A stretch of 64,000 bases of DNA. Origin: Desulfuromonadaceae bacterium (GTDB lineage Bacteria; Desulfobacterota; Desulfuromonadia; Desulfuromonadales; Syntrophotaleaceae). The position numbers and the translations under genes are program-made. The stretch's first letter is position 1. Each line of letters begins with the position of its first letter. The notes under the pieces were generated by a model, which saw only the letters and a program-made list of their open reading frames with translations, had not been told where the DNA came from and did not search any database. Positions 32,852-40,131 of the stretch are shown one piece after another. The stretch spans positions 23,183-87,182 of the forward strand of contig SLLR01000061.1 of NCBI GenBank assembly GCA_007134025.1, read 5' to 3'.

Positions 32852-34239
32852 GGTAGCGCCTCCCCGGTCAAGGGCAGATTCAGGCGGAATTCGACGCGCT
32901 GGTTGTCGGCGGCGGTGCGGGCGTCGCCGATCTGGGCTTCGCCGAACAGGGCCGATTGTTCAAGGCTGCGGGCGATGCGGTTGAGGTCGTCGTAGGAATC
33001 GGTCGCCCCTTCCAGGCGCAGTCCCTCGGCGCCGTAGTTGAGGGTATTGATGTCGACCCGGACCTGCTCCGGCATGCGTGCGGAGACTTCCAGCAGGACG
33101 GACAGGGCCGAGGCGCTGCCATCGATACCGAGCAGACGGCCCCGGGTGCGCAGACGGGCAATCGCCTGACGCAGTTGCAGGGGCATGTCGACAATGGCGC
33201 CGGCTTCGGGCAGGGTTTCACGGAACTGGGCGATGAGCTGCTGTTGCAGCATGCGCGCCTGGCGTGACTTGTGAGCGTAGCCCATCCAGCCTGCAACGAC
33301 GAACAGAGCCAGAGCGGTCAGCAGGGCAGTGCCGGCCAGCAGCAGCTTTTTCTTCAGCGCAGCCCATTCCCCCTTAAGAGCGAGGGGGCCGCGGCGAAAG
33401 TTGCCGTCCCCCTGCCGTCCCGAGCGCAGGGCGCGCCAGGCCAGGGTTACTGCAGGAAGGAATTCTGCGGCCACCGGTTCGTCGCCCAGGGTCCAGAGGG
33501 GAATTTCCACGGCGTACCCCTGCTGCCTGAGGGTTTCGACCAGATCCTCATCGGCCCGGGGACCCAGCAGATACAAGGGAAGCTGTTCCAGGCGGTGCTG
33601 TGCCTGCAACTGGCGACTCTGCTGGATCAGCTCCTCGGCCTGCTCGGCGGTGGTCGACAGGGGGGAGGCGAGGCGGTAGTCGACGGTGCATCCCCGCTGC
33701 AGCAGGGCGACCACCGTTTCTTCGTTACGCAGCAATGCGACTACAGCCGTTTCGCTGCGGTCCGCCAGCGCCGGGGGCATGGCAAAGGGAGCCAGATCCA
33801 GCACCTGGAGGGGAATGTTTTCCTGGTCAAAGGCTTCGAGAAACGCCGCCACCGCAGCTTGCGGAACGGCACTGGCTCCGATTTGGCAACCCTGGTCATG
33901 CTCCTGCCGATGGTGCAGGACCATGACGCAGTCCTGATCGGCCACAGGCAGCTGGGACGCCAGGGAAAAACCCATGGCCGCTTCGATCTTTTTCGGATCC
34001 TTGAAGGGATAGTTGAGCCAGCGGCTGAAACCGCTGCTCGCCGGCAGGGCGGCGGCCAGACGGTCGCCATAGATGCGGGTGCCTTCGGTGAGTTCACGCA
34101 GGGCCCGGTGCAGTTCCTCCCGGTTGGACCAGGGACGTTTGTCGACGAGGCGCAGTTCAGGTTCGTCCGACGTCTGCGTGACAATGGCCAGCCGAACCCA
34201 GTCCCGGTCGATGTCGATGCCGATAAAGCGTTTTTCCAT
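32848..34239 (-). CDS. gspL: Type II secretion system protein GspL
   Basis: A 463-residue platform protein. The cytoplasmic actin-like domain (about 1-280) opens with FIGIDIDRDWVRLAIV as in PilM/GspL proteins and links to the GspE ATPase. One membrane helix follows (LLLAGTALLTALALFVVAGWMGY, about 298-320), and a periplasmic ferredoxin-like domain ends the protein (NTLNYGAEGLRLEGATDSYDD). In simpler systems the two halves are the separate PilM and PilN proteins. The ATG overlaps nothing upstream; gspK ends 5 bp before it. Confidence 0.88.
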   Translation of the reverse strand: MEKRFIGIDIDRDWVRLAIVTQTSDEPELRLVDKRPWSNREELHRALRELTEGTRIYGDRLAAALPASSGFSRWLNYPFKDPKKIEAAMGFSLASQLPVADQDCVMVLHHRQEHDQGCQIGASAVPQAAVAAFLEAFDQENIPLQVLDLAPFAMPPALADRSETAVVALLRNEETVVALLQRGCTVDYRLASPLSTTAEQAEELIQQSRQLQAQHRLEQLPLYLLGPRADEDLVETLRQQGYAVEIPLWTLGDEPVAAEFLPAVTLAWRALRSGRQGDGNFRRGPLALKGEWAALKKKLLLAGTALLTALALFVVAGWMGYAHKSRQARMLQQQLIAQFRETLPEAGAIVDMPLQLRQAIARLRTRGRLLGIDGSASALSVLLEVSARMPEQVRVDINTLNYGAEGLRLEGATDSYDDLNRIARSLEQSALFGEAQIGDARTAADNQRVEFRLNLPLTGEALP

Positions 34240-34244
34240 AAGCC

Positions 34245-35159
34245 TTAATCCACCTTGAAGTAGAGGACCTGGTTGTCGTCCTTGCGAATATCCGCCTGCA
34301 CCACACTGCGGCCGGGGCCTACTTCGGCCCGCGCCGTCACCCGGTAACAGGAACTGTCGAATTTCACATAGCGGAAAATGAACCCGTAGGCCCGCTCCAG
34401 TTCCGGCAGCTCGCGCAGTTGTGTCAGTGAGGTCAGGGGACTGTGCTGTCGGGCGTTGAGAATGGCGTCGCCCGCCCGCCCGTCCATTTCCTCTGCCAGG
34501 GCCAGCAGCAGTTCGCGTCGGGCGGTGTTGACATTCACCCGGCGGTCCCCGTAAAGGGTCACGTAGGGAGTCAGCCGCTGCAACAGCCGGGGATCGAAGC
34601 CCCGCACCCGAAGCAGTTCTTCCAGGGTGTCGAGGGGAGCGTTCTTGGCCCGGTAGGGGGTGGCAAGGCTCAGGTAATAGTCGCTTTCCGCCCCCAGCGG
34701 TTGCGGCTCGTCATCGGGGTCGATCCAGTCGATGAGTGCCGCGGTCAGTTCGGGTCCTTCGGCAATGTCCAGATGCCGAAACAGCCGCAGCAGGCGGTCC
34801 CTGATCACCACATCGATGTTGCCCTGAACGCTCACCAGACGGTTCAGGTTGAGGCGGCCGTCGTGATCTTCGATGACGATGGAAACCGCCCCGTCTCCCA
34901 CCGGGTAGTGACTGATCGGTTGTGCCCAGAGCTCATCCAGACTGTCGTGGGCGTTGGTGTCCTCCTGCAGCAGCATGCGTCCGAAACGGACGCCGCCCTT
35001 GGCCAGATAGTAGGCTTTGGTCCGATCACGAAAACTTTCCGTCAGACGCAGATCCACCAGGGTCGAAAAGGCAAAGTCGCCAAGCAGGGCGCTGAGCAGG
35101 GCGACCACCACCAGGACCAGCAGCAGCACCGTGCCTTGTTCCTGTCGCAGAGATCTCAT
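34245..35159 (-). CDS. gspK: Type II secretion system minor pseudopilin GspK
   Basis: A 304-residue minor pseudopilin, larger than the others as expected. It has an N-terminal hydrophobic helix (GTVLLLVLVVVALLSALLGDFAF), where GspK proteins lack the fully conserved Glu5 of other pseudopilins, followed by the GspK alpha domain (DWIDPDDEPQPLGAESDYY and LDTLEELLRVRGFDPRLL). It is thought to sit at the pseudopilus tip with GspI and GspJ. The start overlaps the gspJ stop as ATGA. Confidence 0.9.
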   Translation of the reverse strand: MRSLRQEQGTVLLLVLVVVALLSALLGDFAFSTLVDLRLTESFRDRTKAYYLAKGGVRFGRMLLQEDTNAHDSLDELWAQPISHYPVGDGAVSIVIEDHDGRLNLNRLVSVQGNIDVVIRDRLLRLFRHLDIAEGPELTAALIDWIDPDDEPQPLGAESDYYLSLATPYRAKNAPLDTLEELLRVRGFDPRLLQRLTPYVTLYGDRRVNVNTARRELLLALAEEMDGRAGDAILNARQHSPLTSLTQLRELPELERAYGFIFRYVKFDSSCYRVTARAEVGPGRSVVQADIRKDDNQVLYFKVD

Positions 35160-35758
35160 AGGCTTTTATACAGAGGCGCCAGTTCAATAACGGTCATGAA
35201 CGGCAGCGGGCCTCCGTCGGTCTCGATGGTCAGATTCACCTCCACCAGATCAGGCAACCCTCCCTGTTCCAGACTGTCCCACAGGGGCTGCCGATCCGTC
35301 GCGCTGCCGAAGCGCAACTCCAGGCTTTGAATTCCCGCCGCCAGGCGGCGGCGAGGCGGCTCTTCGGGGCTGTCGTCGTGCAGGGGGTGTTCGTCCCGCA
35401 GCAGTATTCCGGCCGCGCCGTTCTCCCGATCCAGCCGGTATCTTACCCGGACCAGCCCGCCCCCTGAAGAAGTTGGTGTCGCCGCCGTGGTTGCCAGTTG
35501 CAGAAAGGTGGCGCCCCTGTCGTCCACACCGCCGACGAACCGGGTTTCGGGTCCATGGGCGCTGTAATAGGCGCCTCGCAGTTCCCTGGCCAGTCGTTCG
35601 GAGATGACCCGGGCCAGGTGAAAGGCTTCGCCCTCGTCAGCCAGCCGATCCCGTGAGAGGCTCACCGAGCGGACGACACCGTAGGCCGTGGCCAGCAGCA
35701 GGGCGCTGATCGTCATGGCAACCAGCATTTCGATGAGGGTAAAGCCTTTGTTGGTCAT
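35156..35758 (-). CDS. gspJ: Type II secretion system minor pseudopilin GspJ
   Basis: A 200-residue pseudopilin with a class III signal: a short basic leader (MTNKG) followed by FTLIEMLVAMTISALLLATAYG, cleaved after Gly5 by the prepilin peptidase and with Glu at mature position 5. The periplasmic part (LARELRGAYYSAHGPETRFVG and ESLELRFGSATDRQPLWDSL-like) fits GspJ. It forms the tip complex with GspI and GspK. Overlaps gspK by 4 bp. Confidence 0.9.
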   Translation of the reverse strand: MTNKGFTLIEMLVAMTISALLLATAYGVVRSVSLSRDRLADEGEAFHLARVISERLARELRGAYYSAHGPETRFVGGVDDRGATFLQLATTAATPTSSGGGLVRVRYRLDRENGAAGILLRDEHPLHDDSPEEPPRRRLAAGIQSLELRFGSATDRQPLWDSLEQGGLPDLVEVNLTIETDGGPLPFMTVIELAPLYKSL

Positions 35759-35767
35759 CCCGCTTTC

Positions 35768-36133
35768 TCAGAGCAACAGAAACGACGTCAGAGACACGGA
35801 CTCGTTGTCCCGTTCCTCGCCCCAGGCAACAATGACCCGGACCTCAATGGTCGAGGGCAGCGGCGTCTCGGCAATCGCGTAATGCCAGCGGAACTGTTCG
35901 AAAGGCTCCGCAAAGCGATCCGAATCCCTGTCCCGGGGCAGACCCGCGGTTTCAAATTCAGCCATCTTGGCCTGGGCCAGCAGGGTGGCCCGAGTGGTTT
36001 TCTGCAAGCGGTCGTGAACTGCGATGGAGCGGTTGCCCAGACTCAGCAACGCCAGCAGCGCTGTTGCCGCAACCGCCAGGGCGATCATCACTTCAAGCAG
36101 GGTAAAAGCCTTGTGACAACGGAATAGGGCCAT
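35768..36133 (-). CDS. gspI: Type II secretion system minor pseudopilin GspI
   Basis: A 121-residue pseudopilin. The leader MALFRCHKA is followed by FTLLEVMIALAVAATALLAL with the conserved Glu5. The residue before the cleavage point is Ala rather than Gly, an accepted but less common variant. The rest contains KMAEFETAGLPRDRD and a GspI-like final beta sheet. The ATG at 36133 has GAGGA eight nt upstream; the in-frame TTG at 36151 is rejected. gspH ends 7 bp before it. Confidence 0.86.
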   Translation of the reverse strand: MALFRCHKAFTLLEVMIALAVAATALLALLSLGNRSIAVHDRLQKTTRATLLAQAKMAEFETAGLPRDRDSDRFAEPFEQFRWHYAIAETPLPSTIEVRVIVAWGEERDNESVSLTSFLLL

Positions 36134-36140
36134 CGTTTCC

Positions 36141-36665
36141 TCAGAACTCAAGAAATCCTTCGTGAATTTCGCTGGCTCCGGTAAGGGGCATCAAGCGCAC
36201 GGTGAGGCGCGCCGTCTCGCCGGCCTCCAGGTGAAGCACCGTTTCTTCCAGCCAGCCGAGGGGAAGAACCCGAACCACAACGGTCTGCTCACCAAAGGGC
36301 CTCTGGCCGCCGACGATCACATTGGCGATGCGGGATCTGCCGGCCGCGGAGCGCTCCCGGCCCGGTCCGCCCAGGGCCACCTGTTGGCCGTCGGCTTCCA
36401 GGCGTCGAGCAAAAAAGACCTGCCGCTGCAGATCAAAGACCAACTCGTGCTCCTGGCCGGTCAGGGCGGCCTCGCTGTAGACCCAGCGGGTCAGGCCGCT
36501 GATGCGTCGGGCCGTCGAGCGCAACTCCCGGTGTCTGCCCTGACCCAGCAACGGCAGGGTCAATCCGGCAAACAGGGCAATGATCACGGTGACCACCGCC
36601 AGTTCCACCAGGGTAAAGCCGGAGCGCGCCGTGGTTCTTGCGGCCCGGTTCGAGGAAGGGATCAT
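36141..36665 (-). CDS. gspH: Type II secretion system minor pseudopilin GspH
   Basis: A 174-residue pseudopilin whose leader (MIPSSNRAARTTARSG) is followed by FTLVELAVVTVIIALFAGL, with Gly before the cleavage site and Glu5. The periplasmic domain shows the GspH/FimT pattern (HRELRSTARRISGLTRWVYSE and LTGQEHELVFDLQ). GspH caps the pseudopilus below the tip complex. The start is uncertain: the ATG at 36665 has only a weak ribosome-binding site 25 bp after the gspG stop, and in-frame starts exist upstream inside gspG. Confidence 0.82.
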   Translation of the reverse strand: MIPSSNRAARTTARSGFTLVELAVVTVIIALFAGLTLPLLGQGRHRELRSTARRISGLTRWVYSEAALTGQEHELVFDLQRQVFFARRLEADGQQVALGGPGRERSAAGRSRIANVIVGGQRPFGEQTVVVRVLPLGWLEETVLHLEAGETARLTVRLMPLTGASEIHEGFLEF

Positions 36666-36690
36666 CCTGAACCCGGAACGGTCCGAGCCA

Positions 36691-37131
36691 TCAGTCCAGT
36701 TCCCAGCTGCGAATCTCGGCATTGTTCCCCTCACCGCCTGGTTCGCCGTCGGCACCGTAAGAAAGGATGTCGTACTCGTCGTGCAGGCCGGGAGACAGAT
36801 AAACGTAGGGATTCCCCCAGGGATCCATCGGGACTCTGCGCAGATAGCCGTTATCCGGGTAGCGGGTCGGAATGCGCCCGATCTGGGGTTTTTCCACCAG
36901 GGCCCTCAGTCCCTGTTCCGTCGAGGGGAAAAAGCCGTTGTCGAGCTTGAACATGCCCAGGGCTTCACCGATGCCGCGAATATCCGCCGCGGCTTTGGTG
37001 CGGCGGGCTTCCTCCGGCCGATCCAGAATACGCGGCACTACGATGCCGACAAGGATGCCGAGGATGGTCACCACTACCAGAATTTCAATAAGAGTAAATC
37101 CTCGACGGTTTTTGAGTCTGGGGACAGACAT
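36691..37131 (-). CDS. gspG: Type II secretion system major pseudopilin GspG
   Basis: A 146-residue major pseudopilin that assembles the periplasmic piston. The leader MSVPRLKNRRG precedes FTLIEILVVVTILGILVGIVVP, with Gly before the cleavage site and Glu5. Family landmarks are KLDNGFFPSTEQGLRALVEKP, LRRVPMDPWGNPYVYLSPG and the calcium-binding C-terminal loop YDILSYGADGEPGGEGNNAE. AAGGAG is eight nt before the ATG at 37131. Confidence 0.95.
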   Translation of the reverse strand: MSVPRLKNRRGFTLIEILVVVTILGILVGIVVPRILDRPEEARRTKAAADIRGIGEALGMFKLDNGFFPSTEQGLRALVEKPQIGRIPTRYPDNGYLRRVPMDPWGNPYVYLSPGLHDEYDILSYGADGEPGGEGNNAEIRSWELD

Positions 37132-37203
37132 GGTCGCTACTCCTTGGTCAGAAATGTCAAAACGGAGCGTGGCTTGCTTCACCCGAAGCTGTTTGTCAGA
37201 CGC

Positions 37204-38412
37204 TCAGCCCATGCCCTGGCTGGCCTGAAAGATGGGAAGCAGAACGGCCAGCACCACGGCACCGACTACACTTCCCATCAGTAGAATCATCAGGGGCTCC
37301 AGCAGCGGCAACAGGGCGGCGATGGTGCTATCTACCTGGTTTTCATAACTGCGGGCCGCCCGTCCCAGCATGTTTTCCAGCTGGCCGCTTTTTTCTCCGG
37401 CTGCGGCCATCTGGATCAACAGGGGCGGAAACACGCCGCTGCGCTGCAGGGGCGCGGCCAGACCTTCGCCCTCCCGTACGCAGACCGCGGTGTTTTCCAG
37501 GGCCTGCCGCAGTACCCGGTTGCCCATCAAACCACGGCTGATATCGAGAGCTGTGAGCAACGGTACGCCGCTGCCCAGCAGCGTAGCCAGAGTGCGGCTC
37601 AGGCGGGCAGTGGCGGTGAACAGAATAAGCCGCCCGATCAGGGGCAGCTGCAGAACCCGACGGTGCAGTTCCAGGGCCCCCCGTTCACTGCGTCCGTAAC
37701 GCCGCAGCACCGCGGCCCCCAGTAGCACTGCCAGCAGCAAAAGCCACCAGCCGCCGGAAAACAGTTCCCCGGCCCGAATCAGCAGGCGGGTCATGAGCGG
37801 CAGTTCCATGTTCAGGTTATCGAGCATGCGGGTGATCTGCGGAACCACGAAAGCAAACAACAGCAGCAGGACGGCGCTGCCCACCAGTCCCATGAGAGCC
37901 GGGTAGGTCAGGGCTGCCTGAATGCGGCTGCGGGTACGGGCCTGATTCTCCAGCAGGTCAGACAACTGGGCCAGCACCTGGTCGAGGGTGCCGCTGCTTT
38001 CGCCGACCTTGACCATGTTGATGAACAGCGACGAGAAGATTCGGGGCTGGGCTTCCAGAGCCTGGTGCAGCGACCCGCCCTGTACCAGTTCTTCCCGGGC
38101 GCGGTTCAGGGACCGGCTCAGGAGCGCGCGGTTGGTCTGTTCGGCAACCGATGCGAGCACCTCGTCAAGGGGCAGTCCGGCTTCCAGCAGGGTGGCCATC
38201 TGGCGAGTGGCGGCGGCCAACTCCAGGGGTCCGACACGACGTCGCTGCCAGCGAAAGGAGCGCCGGTTCAAAGCCGCCAGTTCCTGCATCTCGGTGGCAA
38301 AAACCTGCCGTCCGCGCAGGGTCTCCAGAGCGACCCGGCGTCCTGGTGCTTCCAGGGCGCCTTTGACCCGGGCGCCGCTGGCATCGAATCCTTCGTATTC
38401 GAAGCGGGGCAC
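37204..38412 (-). CDS. gspF: Type II secretion system inner-membrane protein GspF
   Basis: A 402-residue polytopic platform protein with two GspF domains (about 70-195 and 270-395), each opening with similar sequence (ATRQMATLLEAGLPLDEVLA and FTATARLSRTLATLLGSGVPLLTALD). Three membrane segments lie near 170, 220 and 375. It connects the ATPase to pseudopilus assembly. The start is GTG at 38412 (MPRFEYEGFDASG) with AGGAGGAG about ten nt upstream, just after the gspE stop. Confidence 0.93.
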   Translation of the reverse strand: MPRFEYEGFDASGARVKGALEAPGRRVALETLRGRQVFATEMQELAALNRRSFRWQRRRVGPLELAAATRQMATLLEAGLPLDEVLASVAEQTNRALLSRSLNRAREELVQGGSLHQALEAQPRIFSSLFINMVKVGESSGTLDQVLAQLSDLLENQARTRSRIQAALTYPALMGLVGSAVLLLLFAFVVPQITRMLDNLNMELPLMTRLLIRAGELFSGGWWLLLLAVLLGAAVLRRYGRSERGALELHRRVLQLPLIGRLILFTATARLSRTLATLLGSGVPLLTALDISRGLMGNRVLRQALENTAVCVREGEGLAAPLQRSGVFPPLLIQMAAAGEKSGQLENMLGRAARSYENQVDSTIAALLPLLEPLMILLMGSVVGAVVLAVLLPIFQASQGMG

Positions 38413-38414
38413 GG

Positions 38415-40112
38415 TCAGATCTCCTCCTGGGTGACACGCAGTACTTCTTCGATGGTGGTTTCTCCGGCCAGGGCCTTGGCGATTCCGGCGTCGCGCAGCG
38501 AGCTCATGCCGGCCGCCAGAGCCGCTTTCTTGATGAGAGCGGCATCACGTTTCTGCAGCAACAGATCCCGCACCTTTTCATCGACGGTGAGCAGTTCAAA
38601 GATGCCCTTGCGGCCCCGATAGCCGATGCCCATGCAGCGGTCGCAGCCCACCTCCCGGTAGAGAGCAGTGCCTTCCGGTAGATGGGGCGGCAGACCCGCC
38701 TCCCGCAGCAGCTCGTCACTCGGCTGATAGGCCTGGCGGCAGTGGGGGCAGAGTTGGCGCACCAGTCTTTGGGCCAGAATGCCGACAATCGACGAAGCGG
38801 CCAGAAAGGGCTCGATGCCCATTTCCACCAGGCGGGTCAGGGCGCCGGCGGCATCGTTGGTGTGCAGGGTGGAGAAGACCATGTGGCCCGTCAGGGCCGA
38901 CTGAACGGCCATCTCTGCCGTCTCCCGGTCGCGGATCTCACCGACCATGATGATGTCGGGATCCTGGCGTAGAATCGAGCGCAGGCCAGCGGCAAAGGTC
39001 AGCTCAATCCGGGGATTGACCTGGATCTGGCCCACTCCCTTGAGCTGATACTCGATGGGATCCTCGACGGTGATGATGTTTTTTTCCCGGCTGTTAAGAA
39101 GCGTCAGGGCGGCGTAAAGGGTGGTGGTTTTGCCGGATCCGGTCGGCCCGGTGACCAGGAAGATGCCGTGACTCTTGCGGATCATGGCCTGAACCTGCAG
39201 CAGCAGGCGGGGGGCCATGCCGATTTCTTCCAGGGTCAGGACGTTGCTCGATTTGTCCAGCAGGCGCAGCACGATGCGTTCGCCAAAGGCGGTGGGCAGC
39301 GTCGAGACGCGCACATCCACATCCTTGCCGGCGATGCGCACCCCGAAACGGCCGTCCTGGGGCAGGCGCTTCTCGGCGATATTGAGGTTGGACATGATCT
39401 TGATGCGACTGCCGATGCTGGCCTGGGCCCGCACCGGAGGGCGCAGTACGTCATACAGGATGCCGTCAACCCGATAACGGATCACCAGTTCCGTTTCGTA
39501 GGGTTCGATGTGAATGTCGCTGGCCCGTTCCCTGTATGCCTGAGTCAACAGGCTGTTGACGAAACGAATGATGGGACCTTCATCGGAAGCGTCAAGCAGG
39601 TCGGTGGGTTCCAGCCGGGCCGTTGCAGCGTTCTCCGCGCCGTCGTCGATTTCAGCGACCACGTTCTGGGTTTTGCCGGCGTGCTGTTCGTAGCTGCGGT
39701 TGATGGCGCGGAGGATTTCGTCGGCACTGGAAACGGTAATCTGCAGTTGGCAGCCGGTCAGCACGGTCAGGTCGTTCAGGGCGCGATTGTCCAGCGGATC
39801 GGCCACCGCCAGAGTCAGGCGATGGGACTGACGGCTGATGGGAAAGATTCGGCGTTCCTTGGCAAAGGCGATAGGGATCAGGTCAAGCAGATCCGCTTCC
39901 GCCAGTTCTTCGAGGTGCTCGGCAAAGGGCAGATCGGACTGGAGTGCCAGCGCCCGGGCCAACAGGGTTCCATCGATAGCACCGCTGTGCAGCAACAGCT
40001 CACCAAGACGCTGGCCGCTCTGGGGCTGAACCGCGAGGGCCTGCTCGACCGCCGATGCCGGGACGTTGCAGTGAAGTTGCAGAATTTCGCCAAGGAGCTT
40101 CCAGCTTTTCAT
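38415..40112 (-). CDS. gspE: Type II secretion system ATPase GspE
   Basis: A 565-residue hexameric ATPase driving pseudopilus assembly. N-terminal domains (about 1-160) bind GspL. The motor has Walker A GPTGSGKTT near residue 330, an Asp box, Walker B and the motif GEIRDRETAEMAVQSALTGH. The zinc finger characteristic of GspE is present as CPHC and CDRC near residues 460-510. The ATG at 40112 gives the MKSWKLLGEIL start but lacks a good ribosome-binding site; translation may be coupled to gspD, which ends 20 bp upstream. Confidence 0.94.
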   Translation of the reverse strand: MKSWKLLGEILQLHCNVPASAVEQALAVQPQSGQRLGELLLHSGAIDGTLLARALALQSDLPFAEHLEELAEADLLDLIPIAFAKERRIFPISRQSHRLTLAVADPLDNRALNDLTVLTGCQLQITVSSADEILRAINRSYEQHAGKTQNVVAEIDDGAENAATARLEPTDLLDASDEGPIIRFVNSLLTQAYRERASDIHIEPYETELVIRYRVDGILYDVLRPPVRAQASIGSRIKIMSNLNIAEKRLPQDGRFGVRIAGKDVDVRVSTLPTAFGERIVLRLLDKSSNVLTLEEIGMAPRLLLQVQAMIRKSHGIFLVTGPTGSGKTTTLYAALTLLNSREKNIITVEDPIEYQLKGVGQIQVNPRIELTFAAGLRSILRQDPDIIMVGEIRDRETAEMAVQSALTGHMVFSTLHTNDAAGALTRLVEMGIEPFLAASSIVGILAQRLVRQLCPHCRQAYQPSDELLREAGLPPHLPEGTALYREVGCDRCMGIGYRGRKGIFELLTVDEKVRDLLLQKRDAALIKKAALAAGMSSLRDAGIAKALAGETTIEEVLRVTQEEI

Positions 40113-40131
40113 AACGGTAACAGCTTGTAAA